From assembly GCA_002396005.1 (NCBI GenBank), contig DGVW01000031.1, positions 1 through 32,908 on the forward strand: DNA of 32,908 nucleotides, read 5' to 3'. The DNA comes from Oribacterium sp. UBA4274. GTDB lineage: Bacteria; Bacillota; Clostridia; Lachnospirales; Lachnospiraceae. Position numbers and translations under genes: made by a program. How positions within the stretch are numbered: the stretch's first letter is position 1; every line of letters starts with the position of its first letter. The notes beneath the pieces are model-generated. The model worked only from the letters and a program-made list of their open reading frames with translations, was not told the origin of the DNA and did no database searches. Below, in pieces: positions 16,475 to 24,958 of the stretch.

Positions 16475-17245
16475 TCATACGGTTTTCTCTTTTAATAAAA
16501 GACCTCTGCCGATAACTTTTAGCAGAAGTCTTTCGATCAGAAAAGAAGCCACGATGATAGTGATGGTCCAGGCAAAAAGATCTGCGGTTTCAAGGTAGAT
16601 TTTGGACTGATAAAGTCCGTTTCCGACAGAACCAAGGGGCTGGCCGATAACTTCTGCGGCAACTCCGCTCTTCCAAGCCATTCCAAGCGCCGCCTGGAAT
16701 GCACTGCGAAGCACCGGCCTGATCCCCGGAATATAAATGTATCTCACCTGTCTCCACATGCTCATCCTGAATACCTTTGCCATCTCCAGCAGTTTAACAT
16801 CGGAGGCCTTAAGTCCGCTTAGTGTATTGAGGTAGAGCACCGGCATCACAATAAGGGCGCTCACATAAAAGGATAACATTTTGTTGCCGGCCCATATCAG
16901 CAGGATGATAACAAAACTCGCAACCGGAATTGCCTTTAGAACAGAAATCAAAGGATTCAGAAAATCTTCCGTAAGCTTCACCCGATAAGCATTCCACGCA
17001 AGGCAAATGCCTATGGCACTGCCCGCACAAAATCCTCCGATGATTCTGGCTGCCGAAAAAGTCAAAGCCTTCCAATATTGTCCCGTTAAAATCATTCGCC
17101 AAAGTGCCTCCAAGGTTTCAACGGGACCGGCAAGAAGGATTTTGTTATGTATCAGTATACTTAAAAGCTGCCAAATACATATCCATATTAAGATGATTAT
17201 TACCTTTCCGGCTATACTCTTATATTGGTTTTTATCCGGTTTCAT
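16475..17245 (-). CDS. ABC transporter permease, NitT/TauT (SsuC/ThiX) type
   Basis: 256 residues with about six membrane helices (first at about 12-32). The EAA-type cytoplasmic loop AFQAALGMAWKSGVAAEVIGQ is near residues 184-204, where the ATPase docks. The permease forms the membrane channel of an importer with the lipoprotein and ATPase genes on either side (47- and 21-base gaps). The ribosome-binding site is weak (GATTGGA), suggesting coupling. The substrate cannot be told from the permease; relatives carry sulfonates, taurine, nitrate or thiamine precursors. Confidence 0.9.
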   Translation of the reverse strand: MKPDKNQYKSIAGKVIIILIWICIWQLLSILIHNKILLAGPVETLEALWRMILTGQYWKALTFSAARIIGGFCAGSAIGICLAWNAYRVKLTEDFLNPLISVLKAIPVASFVIILLIWAGNKMLSFYVSALIVMPVLYLNTLSGLKASDVKLLEMAKVFRMSMWRQVRYIYIPGIRPVLRSAFQAALGMAWKSGVAAEVIGQPLGSVGNGLYQSKIYLETADLFAWTITIIVASFLIERLLLKVIGRGLLLKEKTV

Positions 17246-17292
17246 ATTCCAATCTCATTTGTAAAAGTACTAAATAAAGATGCGGATATGCA

Positions 17293-18453
17293 TCACTTTA
17301 CATAGTAGAAATCTTCCTCTGGCAATGTACCGCCGACAGACTTAGGATTCTGGTCAAAGAGTACCTTGAGATAGCCTGAAAGATCAGCCTTCATCTCTTC
17401 TCCTGTGATGGCAACGATATTGCACTCCGGCAGAGCCTTCTTGGCAACCGGCGCCTTTGGAATGATTCCATACTTTGCAACAAGCTCTGCAGTGCCGTCG
17501 ATATCCTCTGCTGCCTTGGCAGTGCTTGCCTTGTGCTCCTCGATAAATGCAGAAACCTCAGCAGGATGAGCAGCGAGGTAATCATTTCTCACAACTGTTA
17601 CACCTGTAAGAAGCTTTGAATCAGGGGAAACTGTATTCCACTCATCAGTAAGAGAAAAAGCAACCTTCAGTTTATCATTCTGAGCTGTAGCTACAGTTAC
17701 AAATGGCTGCGGAAGAATTGCAATCTGCTCCGGATCATTCTGAAGAAGTGCAGCAATCTCAGTCGCCTCGGACTTAAACTCCATTGTGCAGTCAGTTACA
17801 CCATTCTGATCAAGAAGGTATGTAAGAACATACTCCGGAGAAGCACCCTGTCCTGTTGAAAGAACTGTCTTTCCTGCAAGATCCTTTACAGACTTGATGC
17901 TCTCATCGGCTGTTACACAGTAAAGAACTCCAAGTGTATTGACATCAACAACACTGACCCCATGATTTGTTTTATTGTATGCAATAGCTGCTGCATTGGC
18001 TGGAAGTAAAGCAACATCCAGATCACCGGAAACAAGCTTGCCCATGATAACATCCGGCTGTGACTGCATCTCAAAAAGATATCCGCTCTTGTCTCCGTTC
18101 TCAACTTCATTCATGAGATTTACGAGTCCCATTGTGGTCGGTCCCTTGAGAGATCCGATCTTCATAGCATCTTCGCTTGTATCGCCAAATGCCTCTGTCT
18201 CAGTTTGAGCACCCGCATCTGCAGACTGTGACTCCTGAGCATTATCCTGACTTTCTTCCATAGCCGCAGTTGTTTCCTCCGCTGATGCAGCCTCTGTAGC
18301 CGCTTCTGTGGCTGCCTCTGTGGTTGTTTCTGCTGCTGCCTCTGTGGCTGCATTCGTGGCTGCTTCTGTAGCTGCTGTCTTGCTTCCACAGCCTGTAAGC
18401 ACAGAACCGGCCAGAACAGCCGTCAGGATTGTACCCATAATCTTCTTTTTCAT
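17293..18453 (-). CDS. ABC transporter substrate-binding lipoprotein
   Basis: 386 residues from the ATG at 18453, chosen because GGAGG lies 7 bases upstream and the product then begins with a normal lipoprotein signal (MKKKIMGTILTAVLAGSVLTGC; lipobox LTGC, C22). A longer in-frame start at 18516 would put 21 polar residues before it. Residues 25-95 are an Ala/Thr/Glu-rich spacer of TEAA repeats that holds the binding domain away from the membrane. The binding domain (about 96-386) is of the NMT1/SsuA class, with LKGPTTMGLV, GDLDVALLPANAAA, and GQGASPEYVLTYLL. First gene of a three-gene importer operon. The promoter overlaps a perfect inverted repeat (18478-18498). The ligand is unknown. Confidence 0.88.
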   Translation of the reverse strand: MKKKIMGTILTAVLAGSVLTGCGSKTAATEAATNAATEAAAETTTEAATEAATEAASAEETTAAMEESQDNAQESQSADAGAQTETEAFGDTSEDAMKIGSLKGPTTMGLVNLMNEVENGDKSGYLFEMQSQPDVIMGKLVSGDLDVALLPANAAAIAYNKTNHGVSVVDVNTLGVLYCVTADESIKSVKDLAGKTVLSTGQGASPEYVLTYLLDQNGVTDCTMEFKSEATEIAALLQNDPEQIAILPQPFVTVATAQNDKLKVAFSLTDEWNTVSPDSKLLTGVTVVRNDYLAAHPAEVSAFIEEHKASTAKAAEDIDGTAELVAKYGIIPKAPVAKKALPECNIVAITGEEMKADLSGYLKVLFDQNPKSVGGTLPEEDFYYVK

Positions 18454-18473
18454 AATCTTCCTCCATATAAAAT

Positions 18474-18502
18474 ATATGAGTGCATCGGTCCTGCACTCAC
18501 AA
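18474..18502 (-). promoter_or_regulatory. Promoter of the ABC importer with embedded operator-like inverted repeat
   Basis: Minus strand: TTGTGA (18502-18497), 17-base spacer, TCATAT (18479-18474), about 20 bases before the ATG. Perfect 7-base arms GAGTGCA (18478-18484) and TGCACTC (18492-18498) with a 7-base centre occupy the spacer, consistent with repressor control. Confidence 0.4.
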
Positions 18503-18572
18503 ATATTGCGGCACACAGCTTATACCGTATACCGCTTATATGATTATATCACTTTAATACAATTCATCATAA

Positions 18573-19481
18573 TCATTTCAAATGTTTCAATGTCCCGGCC
18601 TCTGTAAACGGCTGAAACTTAGCTTCTTCATTTTTGACTATACGTTCCGCAAGCTCGATGACCTTGTTGCACAGCCAGAGACTTGCGGTACGGCCTTTCT
18701 GATAATCTGCTTCCACGATCATATCAACGCGATGTTCCTTCCTAAGCTGCTCCACCTGTCTCAATCCATCCATATTTCCAACCGGATAAACCGCCAGTGT
18801 AGCTCCGCCGTTATGCTTCGTAAGCGAAAATGCCGGAATATCGGAAGGTCCGTCTGCTATATATATCATGTTTTCAAAATGCACGCGGCGTAAAGGCTCC
18901 GGAATCGATGTATTGACATTCATATCATCGAGTTTTCCTACTCCCTTGTTGATCTCGAACAATGCACGTGTTTTGGTGGTATTGTCGATAGTGTAACCTA
19001 TCTCGGAAATAATCGGCTCATCGCCGTTTCTGTCCTCTATAAACTCACAGCCCCAACAGCCGTCTATATAGTCTGCTATCTTGGAACCTCGAATCATCTC
19101 TGTGATTCCCGTACTAACTATATAATGCTCAACCTTGATGTCGTGTTTCTCGTATTTATCCTTCTTAACAACATTTCTGGTATCGTCAAATATCTCCGGA
19201 ACACCGTTGTAAAATTCCAGTTCTGACCCCAGCTCCCTGAGCTTTTGGTTGCTGAGCCCCTTGAAACGGCCATCCTTTGCATAGTTGATAAACTGGTTAA
19301 GGTAGATTGTATCAGGGTTAACTTTTACCCCCTGCTCGTTCATATATTTAGCGACCAAGCCATTGGTCTCACTCCAGAACTGATCAGGATCTACCCCGTA
19401 TGCCCTGAACACAGGGTCTTCCATATATTCTGAAATCAAAGTTTTGTCACAGTCCCAAACGATTGCGATAATATTGGCCAT
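18573..19481 (-). CDS. HAD-superfamily phosphatase-like protein
   Basis: 302 residues with the four HAD motifs. Motif I is WDCDKT (nucleophile D10, acid D12, T14), motif II VSTG in HYIVSTGI, motif III lysine in TTKTRALFEINKG, and motif IV ADGPSD with the metal-binding aspartates. A large cap region (about 17-130) separates motifs I and II. Small-molecule phosphatase activity in the cytoplasm is likely; the substrate is unknown. AAGGAA precedes the ATG. The upstream ATPase gene has a terminator in between, and the importer operon downstream has its own promoter, so it is probably transcribed alone. Confidence 0.85.
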   Translation of the reverse strand: MANIIAIVWDCDKTLISEYMEDPVFRAYGVDPDQFWSETNGLVAKYMNEQGVKVNPDTIYLNQFINYAKDGRFKGLSNQKLRELGSELEFYNGVPEIFDDTRNVVKKDKYEKHDIKVEHYIVSTGITEMIRGSKIADYIDGCWGCEFIEDRNGDEPIISEIGYTIDNTTKTRALFEINKGVGKLDDMNVNTSIPEPLRRVHFENMIYIADGPSDIPAFSLTKHNGGATLAVYPVGNMDGLRQVEQLRKEHRVDMIVEADYQKGRTASLWLCNKVIELAERIVKNEEAKFQPFTEAGTLKHLK

Positions 19482-19631
19482 ATAATTCCTTCTTTCAATT
19501 GATAATCAACATAACGCCGTACATTGACGGCTTTTGTGCATGTACTTTACTTATGGAAAGTTTCTTTGCATCATTATATTTCACCACTCTTTATGCCGCA
19601 AGTACAACATACTGTATGGGATCAACTATAC

Positions 19632-19660
19632 GAAAAAAGAGCCGGTACCTGCCGACTCTT
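19632..19660 (-). terminator. Intrinsic terminator of the AAA/DUF4143 ATPase gene
   Basis: Arms 19637-19645 and 19652-19660 form a 9-base stem on minus-strand RNA (one G-U pair, 6-base loop) followed by six T. Lies 42 bases after the stop. Confidence 0.8.
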
Positions 19661-19701
19661 CCTTCATATGTCTCATACGCCCTTCTTACATATTAAATAT
19701 T

Positions 19702-21558
19702 TCAGATTTTGTTGAAATCAAACTCTTCCTTCAGGGCTTCAATGGCATTCAGATGCCTGATACCGTTGTGCTCCTTTGTGGCCGAATCCAGAGTAAGCAT
19801 AAACTTCGGTGAGTTGGTACGGATGCTCTCAAGAGTCGCATACTCAAGCTGCTCTCTGTATGGATCATCTATAGTCATTGCAAACTTAATGTATCTGTAG
19901 AATGCAACCTTCTCATCCTTTCCATCTTCAAAATCATCCATATTCTCTGCATCTGAATCCGCGTTATCATACTCCTCTGATTCGTCATACGCTGTCTCAG
20001 CCTCAGTTTCAGTTGCATCTGCATCATCTACATCAGCGTACTCATCAAAGATCTCATCATCAACTTCCATAGTCTCCACTGTATCAAGATCCTCGTCATC
20101 TGCCATTCTCTCTTGCTTTCTGGCATCGAGATACTGGGACATAACATCTGCCATAGGATTTTTCTCGCTGATTATTTCATCGTCCTCTGTATCCTTGGTG
20201 AATCGCATCTTTCTCTTGACTGCATCGCTTCCGCCGGATGCTTTTTCCTCCGCAGCCTTATTCGCAAGTGTTCTCTGACCGGTTAATGCCCCATCACTTT
20301 CGCTTGCCTTTGATTTCTTAGTGACTTCAGCTGTTTCGGCTTCCTCCTGTTTCTTCAACGGCTTATCAAGAAGTCCCTTGGCCGCTTTATATGCACGCAC
20401 TCTCTCAGTGATGGAATTCTGCGCAACCGCCTGTGCTACAACCTTATCACCTTTTCGCTTGCTTCCGGTCTCAACATCCCTGAAATCATCAGGTCCTATC
20501 GGCAGCTCATCAACATTAAGATATTCTGTAAGGACGAAATCGCACTCACGCTTGCCGATACGTCCGGTAGAAATATTATAATCACGGCTTCTCAAGTACA
20601 TATACAGAGCATTTTTCATGATGAGACTGTAATCAACCTTGGAGTCAGTCTTCTTTGCAAAGTAAAAGCCCAAATCCGTGAGATAATATCTCTGGTCGCC
20701 CTGCAGCTCCTTTTCCGTCTTGATATCGAAACGATTGCAGCGATACACAAGCTTTGCCTTCTCCAGCAGTTCGAGATATCTTTCCAGAGTCTCACGCTTA
20801 ACCGGAATTCTCACATAATTTCTGAAATAATCCGTAAGTCTCGTCATACTGACACTCTCACCGAATGTTTCGATAATATAGTCCTGTACTTGCTTAAAGT
20901 AAACTACATGACGAATCTTCTCCATCTTTGCAATGTCTTTTTTGAATATCTCGTCCAGTACCCCATTAACATATTTCTGCTTTTCCTGTGCATCCTGGCA
21001 TTGCAGAACCTTTGGCAATCCTCCATCATGTATGTATCTTCCAAACTCAAGAATCGGATTGGATTCCTTTTTGATATTGTTGAAATCCTTCATACCCTCG
21101 TACTCAGCATAGGACAGAGGAAAAATCTCAAATATCTTGTATCGGTCGGCAAATATTCTTTCAAACTCCTCGCTCTGTACATACGCACTTGAGGCAGAAA
21201 GGAATATCGAATACCTGCCTTCATTATAAAGTGACTCAAGGAGTGCCTCAAATCCATCTATCATCTGAATCTCATCGATGAACAGATAGATGGCCCCGTC
21301 CTTTGATGGCACCATTTTCTCCTTGATGGTTATGCGGAGCTTTTCCGCAGTTTTAACATTTTTGAACTCCTTCTGGTCAAGGTCAATGTGAATAAGATTG
21401 ACCGCAGCGTTTCCGCGCCACCTGAGCTCGTTAATGATCATCTCCATCATGCAGGACTTTCCGCATCCTCTGATTCCTGTCAGGATTTTGATGAGTCCCT
21501 TGTCTTGATAATACTCTCTGATCTTTTGCAGATAATACTGCCTCTTGTATAGTTTCAT
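19702..21558 (-). CDS. AAA_14/DUF4143 ATPase with large acidic insertion
   Basis: 618 residues. The AAA_14 ATPase has Walker A GIRGCGKS at 28-35, Walker B YLFIDE at 91-96 and sensor-like SASSAY at 121-126. A DUF4143 region (about 200-618) contains a helical part and a nuclease-like fold starting GKRECDFVL (335-343) and resuming at FYRYIKFAMTIDD (553-565) with GIRHLNAIE near the end. Relatives have about 400-430 residues. The extra 190 or so (350-547) are Lys/Glu/Asp-rich low-complexity sequence, ending in an almost wholly acidic stretch, placed inside the nuclease-like fold. The family's cellular role is not well defined. Promoter at 21626-21654; terminator downstream. Confidence 0.85.
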   Translation of the reverse strand: MKLYKRQYYLQKIREYYQDKGLIKILTGIRGCGKSCMMEMIINELRWRGNAAVNLIHIDLDQKEFKNVKTAEKLRITIKEKMVPSKDGAIYLFIDEIQMIDGFEALLESLYNEGRYSIFLSASSAYVQSEEFERIFADRYKIFEIFPLSYAEYEGMKDFNNIKKESNPILEFGRYIHDGGLPKVLQCQDAQEKQKYVNGVLDEIFKKDIAKMEKIRHVVYFKQVQDYIIETFGESVSMTRLTDYFRNYVRIPVKRETLERYLELLEKAKLVYRCNRFDIKTEKELQGDQRYYLTDLGFYFAKKTDSKVDYSLIMKNALYMYLRSRDYNISTGRIGKRECDFVLTEYLNVDELPIGPDDFRDVETGSKRKGDKVVAQAVAQNSITERVRAYKAAKGLLDKPLKKQEEAETAEVTKKSKASESDGALTGQRTLANKAAEEKASGGSDAVKRKMRFTKDTEDDEIISEKNPMADVMSQYLDARKQERMADDEDLDTVETMEVDDEIFDEYADVDDADATETEAETAYDESEEYDNADSDAENMDDFEDGKDEKVAFYRYIKFAMTIDDPYREQLEYATLESIRTNSPKFMLTLDSATKEHNGIRHLNAIEALKEEFDFNKI

Positions 21559-21625
21559 AGCTGCACACTCACCCTCCCTTGATCGAACAGCTTGTTTATG
21601 GGGTAATATTTTGCTGTTTTCTAAA

Positions 21626-21666
21626 ATTATAAAACATATTAAAAATCGCGTCTAGATTTAAAATCT
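21626..21666 (-). promoter_or_regulatory. Promoter and adjacent inverted repeat for the AAA/DUF4143 ATPase
   Basis: Minus strand: TAGACG (21654-21649), 17-base spacer, perfect TATAAT (21631-21626), about 70 bases before the ATG. A 6-base-arm inverted repeat AGATTT-A-AAATCT (21654-21666) abuts the -35 and could be an operator. Confidence 0.5.
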
Positions 21667-22048
21667 GACTTTTTGTTCGATTTTCATATATTTTTATTAC
21701 GAATAAATATTTTCCTGTTAAATTTTACCGCATTGTGATTTTTACATGTATTATCAGCGATAATCGCATGTATTTATTGCATATATTACGCATTACTTTT
21801 TGCCATTTTATTTACACTCTGTTTTCGACTCAAAGGTGAAATATATTACCCTTTTTTCTTTTTTTGTTTTCTTTTTCCGTTTTTGCCTTATCATGTTTTT
21901 TATCAGTCCATACAGCCAAGAGGGTAATGTTTATCCGGTTCATCTGCGTGATTCCTTTTATGCCAGACTTTTGTTTAAGGTTTGCTGCCGCCAAAAATCA
22001 ATTCAAAAACAAAACATTTTTTAAATTAGAAGAATATCTTTAATAATC

Positions 22049-22077
22049 TTGGGAATATGTGTCGAGATATCTATGTA
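22049..22077 (+). promoter_or_regulatory. Candidate promoter for the GGDEF-EAL gene
   Basis: TTGGGA (22049-22054), 17-base spacer, TATGTA (22072-22077), 78 bases before the ATG. Confidence 0.35.
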
Positions 22078-22154
22078 CGACTGACATATATTATGCGGCA
22101 ACGGTCACTTAGATATTATGACGGCAGCCCGCTTTATACATAATTGGTGGTAAT

Positions 22155-24656
22155 ATGAAAAAAAAGAATTGTCTCAGTTATTTTAGAACGATATTTTCTT
22201 TAATCGGAGTTATTTGCCTTTGGATTGCTTTGACTTTACTGGCTCAGCATATTCACATGACACGTACTATTCCAAAGATAGCTCCTCCTAAAAGTGTAAA
22301 TCATAATGTTCTGTTCCTATCTTCATATGATCCGATGTTTTATACATATGATGAACAGGAAGCGGGAATCCAGGAGATTCTGTATAAAAACGGAATAGAA
22401 TTTGATGTAGTTTATTTGAATACCAAGCTCTACGGCGGGATTGAGGATTTACAGAATTTTCATGATTATTTCAAAGCCTGTTTCAAAAACAACGAACTTG
22501 GTTATGATGGAATTTTACTTGGTGATGATGATGCTTTACAGTTTGCATTGGATTATCAGGAGGAGTTGTTCAAGGATATTCCGATAGTATTCTTCGGCAT
22601 CAACAATTATGACCGGGCAGTCAGGGCCGAGGCCAATGAAAACATGACGGGTTTTTTCGAAACCAATTATCTTGAAAGAACCGTTGATGATGCCATCCAC
22701 GCTCTGCCTGATAATAAACACATTGTTGCGATTCATGACTCCTCCGAAGCAGGTCTTGTAGACATGAATTACATGCTTAAGTATGCTGAAAAATATCCGG
22801 GCTATACATTAGAAGATATCAATACAGAGACTTTGAACAAAGAAGGTATAATTCATAGGATGCAAATCATTCCTGATGACTCCCTGGTTTTCTTTATGTC
22901 ATCTTCCAATGATATGTCCGGGCATAAATATTCCCTTCTTGATATGGCCAATATAATAGTCAGTAACTGCAGCGCACCTGTTTTCAGAAATCATTCTGAA
23001 GGCCCAGAATTCGGAATTCTGGGCGGTACATCCATGGATATGACGGCTCATGCAAGAGCAGCTGCCACAAGAATGTGCGAAATTTTGGAGGATGGTCGCA
23101 AGCCTTCTGATTATAACCTGAACTCTGACACTCCTTCCTATACGCTATATAATTATGAAGTTATGAAGCATTTCGGCCTCACCGAGGCAGATCTGCCTAA
23201 GGATGCACATTATATATTCAAGCCTGAATCACTATTTGATGTATATCGTGGAATGCTTCCTATTGCTATTCTCATTTTCATATCTATGCTGTCTTTTATC
23301 GCCAGTGTAAGTTTTGCTTTGGCAAATGAGAAGTTTCATGTCAAAGCATTGGAGATTTCCAAGAATGAAATTGAGAAGTCCAAGGAACAGCTTAAATATC
23401 AGGCAGAGCATGACGAGTCTCTGGATATACTGAACCGGCGTGCAATTGTTACATATCTTCATGATAATTTCAAAGATATGTCCAAGTTCGCCATCATCCT
23501 TTTGGACATTGATGGTTTCAAGTATGTAAATGAAAACTACGGTCACAGTATAGGTGATTTGATCTTAAACGACATTACCGATAAGCTTAAGATCTTTACT
23601 TCAGCACACGGACTGGTTCTGGGACGTTACGGCGGCGACGAGTTCATCATGCTGTGCCCAAACCTTTGGCTTGATACCGATAGTGCCATAGTACATGACC
23701 TCGTTGATCTTTTCAGTGCACCGTTTATCGCCGGAAGAATTGATATCATGTTGTCGGTGAGTGTTGGCATTTCAAACTCCGAATCCAATGTCCATATTTA
23801 CGACCACATCATAAACTCTGAGATTGCTCTTTATGAATCCAAGGAACGCGGCAAGAACATCGTTTCTGTGTACACCGAAAGCATGAAGAACAAGCTCACT
23901 GCTGAAACCCTGATCAAAAATGCATTTATACATGCATTTGAAAACAATGATTTCTATATGAAATATCAGCCGAAGGTTTCCACACAATCTCATGAGATTT
24001 ATGGTTACGAGGCACTTATAAGGATCAGAAATTCACCATATGGACCGGGACAGTTCATCCCTGTTGTGGAAAAAACCGGATGGACCACCAAGTTGGGCAG
24101 ACTTATAACAGAGCTTGTTGTAAAGCAGCTTGCGGAATGGAAGGCTGAGGGCAAGACAATATATCCTGTATCCATCAACTATTCCAGTCGTCAGGTGAAC
24201 GACACCGGATATTGTGATTTTCTCGGATCCTTGCTTAAGAAATACAGCATTGAGCCTCGATATATAGAGATAGAAATTACTGAGAGCCTGCTCATAGAAG
24301 AGTCCCTGATCACAAAGAAACTTTTTTCAGATTTTCAAAATCTGGGCGTCAAGCTTCTTTTGGATGATTTCGGTACGGGATACTCTTCTCTCGCGTACCT
24401 GACATATGTGCCTTTCGATAATGTCAAGTTGGATAAATCACTGGTAGACACTTACCTTGTAGAGGGAAAAGAATCATTCATAAGAGATGTGATACAACTT
24501 GTACATGACATAGGAAAGACCATTACCATAGAGGGTGTAGAGCAGAAATGGCAGCTTGATAAACTGACTGAGTTTAATGCCGATATCATCCAGGGCTACT
24601 ACTTTTCAAAGCCTCTGGACCCTGATGAAGCTATTGAATTTAAGGTCAGTGAATGA
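22155..24656 (+). CDS. Membrane GGDEF-EAL cyclic-di-GMP enzyme with ABC_sub_bind-type sensor
   Basis: 833 residues. Membrane helix 1 is at about 11-31. The extracytoplasmic region (about 48-345) resembles ABC substrate-binding proteins (NVLFLSSYDPMF, DGILLGDDDAL, PIVFFGINNYDR). Helix 2 is at about 362-388, followed by a short coiled segment. The GGDEF domain has an intact active site GRYGGDEF near 490-497; no RxxD inhibitory site is seen just before it. The EAL domain (about 590-833) has YEALIRIR, TES, DDFGTGYSSL, K in VKLDKS, E in IEGVEQ and QGYYFSKP, so the phosphodiesterase residues look complete. Both synthesis and breakdown of c-di-GMP are possible, set by ligand binding outside the cell. 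GGTGG precedes the ATG. A strong terminator follows. The only plus-strand gene in its neighbourhood. Confidence 0.92.
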   Translation: MKKKNCLSYFRTIFSLIGVICLWIALTLLAQHIHMTRTIPKIAPPKSVNHNVLFLSSYDPMFYTYDEQEAGIQEILYKNGIEFDVVYLNTKLYGGIEDLQNFHDYFKACFKNNELGYDGILLGDDDALQFALDYQEELFKDIPIVFFGINNYDRAVRAEANENMTGFFETNYLERTVDDAIHALPDNKHIVAIHDSSEAGLVDMNYMLKYAEKYPGYTLEDINTETLNKEGIIHRMQIIPDDSLVFFMSSSNDMSGHKYSLLDMANIIVSNCSAPVFRNHSEGPEFGILGGTSMDMTAHARAAATRMCEILEDGRKPSDYNLNSDTPSYTLYNYEVMKHFGLTEADLPKDAHYIFKPESLFDVYRGMLPIAILIFISMLSFIASVSFALANEKFHVKALEISKNEIEKSKEQLKYQAEHDESLDILNRRAIVTYLHDNFKDMSKFAIILLDIDGFKYVNENYGHSIGDLILNDITDKLKIFTSAHGLVLGRYGGDEFIMLCPNLWLDTDSAIVHDLVDLFSAPFIAGRIDIMLSVSVGISNSESNVHIYDHIINSEIALYESKERGKNIVSVYTESMKNKLTAETLIKNAFIHAFENNDFYMKYQPKVSTQSHEIYGYEALIRIRNSPYGPGQFIPVVEKTGWTTKLGRLITELVVKQLAEWKAEGKTIYPVSINYSSRQVNDTGYCDFLGSLLKKYSIEPRYIEIEITESLLIEESLITKKLFSDFQNLGVKLLLDDFGTGYSSLAYLTYVPFDNVKLDKSLVDTYLVEGKESFIRDVIQLVHDIGKTITIEGVEQKWQLDKLTEFNADIIQGYYFSKPLDPDEAIEFKVSE

Positions 24657-24719
24657 TGCCTACGAGTCACAAATCTGCATCTTGGATACGTTGGTACAAT
24701 TCTGATAAATGCTAAAACA

Positions 24720-24768
24720 AAAAGTCTGAAAGTTGAGTGGGTTTTTACTCAACTTTCAGACTTTTTTA
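24720..24768 (+). terminator. Strong (bidirectional) intrinsic terminator
   Basis: Perfect 19-base arms (24720-24738 and 24747-24765) with an 8-base loop, T-run after the stem on the plus strand and A-run before it, so it can serve both strands. Follows the GGDEF-EAL stop by 64 bases and closes the convergent cardiolipin synthase side. Confidence 0.9.
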
Positions 24769-24788
24769 TATCTGTTCGCGGAATCTGT

Positions 24789-24956
24789 TCATCCCTTTTC
24801 TATATCCGAAGCTTTTTCGTAACCGCACAGGATGAATACCATAACACCAAAGAACAGGGAGAGATACTTACCTGTCTCATGAGGGATGCTCTTATAACCT
24901 TCAACTCCGATATAAATCATAATATCACAGAAAATGCCGAGTACAAAAAGGCTCAT
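24789..24956 (-). pseudogene. Remnant of a formate/nitrite transporter (FNT) gene
   Basis: A 55-residue frame starting two bases after the cardiolipin synthase stop. Residues 5-22 (VLGIFCDIMIYIGVEGYK) and 29-47 (GKYLSLFFGVMVFILCGYE) match the pattern of FNT channels around the conserved CNxxVCLAVW and FVxxGFEHS segments, with similar spacing. It stops soon after GYE, without the conserved His and the last helix, and the N-terminal helices are absent. No ribosome-binding site precedes its ATG. It may alternatively be a small two-helix membrane protein. Confidence 0.5.
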
Positions 24957-24958
24957 TA

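Larger units (their letters stand above)
21559..22154. other. AT-rich divergent intergenic region
   Basis: Separates the ATPase gene (minus) from the GGDEF-EAL gene (plus). It contains one promoter for each. No riboswitch, including no recognisable c-di-GMP riboswitch core before the GGDEF-EAL gene, and no credible gene was found. Homopolymer runs of T dominate 21840-21880. Confidence 0.6.

Noticed and set aside
18162..18496. Gln-rich and Gly/Ser-rich frames opposite or within the lipoprotein spacer
   Set aside because: They are frame-shifted readings of the TEAA repeat of the lipoprotein.
21800..22024. 74-codon plus frame in the AT-rich intergenic region
   Set aside because: Phe-rich because of T-runs; no start signal and overlaps the promoter region of the GGDEF-EAL gene.
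22020..22154. c-di-GMP riboswitch before the GGDEF-EAL gene
   Set aside because: The conserved GEMM core and tetraloop-receptor pattern is absent; only a weak GCGG/CCGC, GTCA/TGAC pairing was seen.
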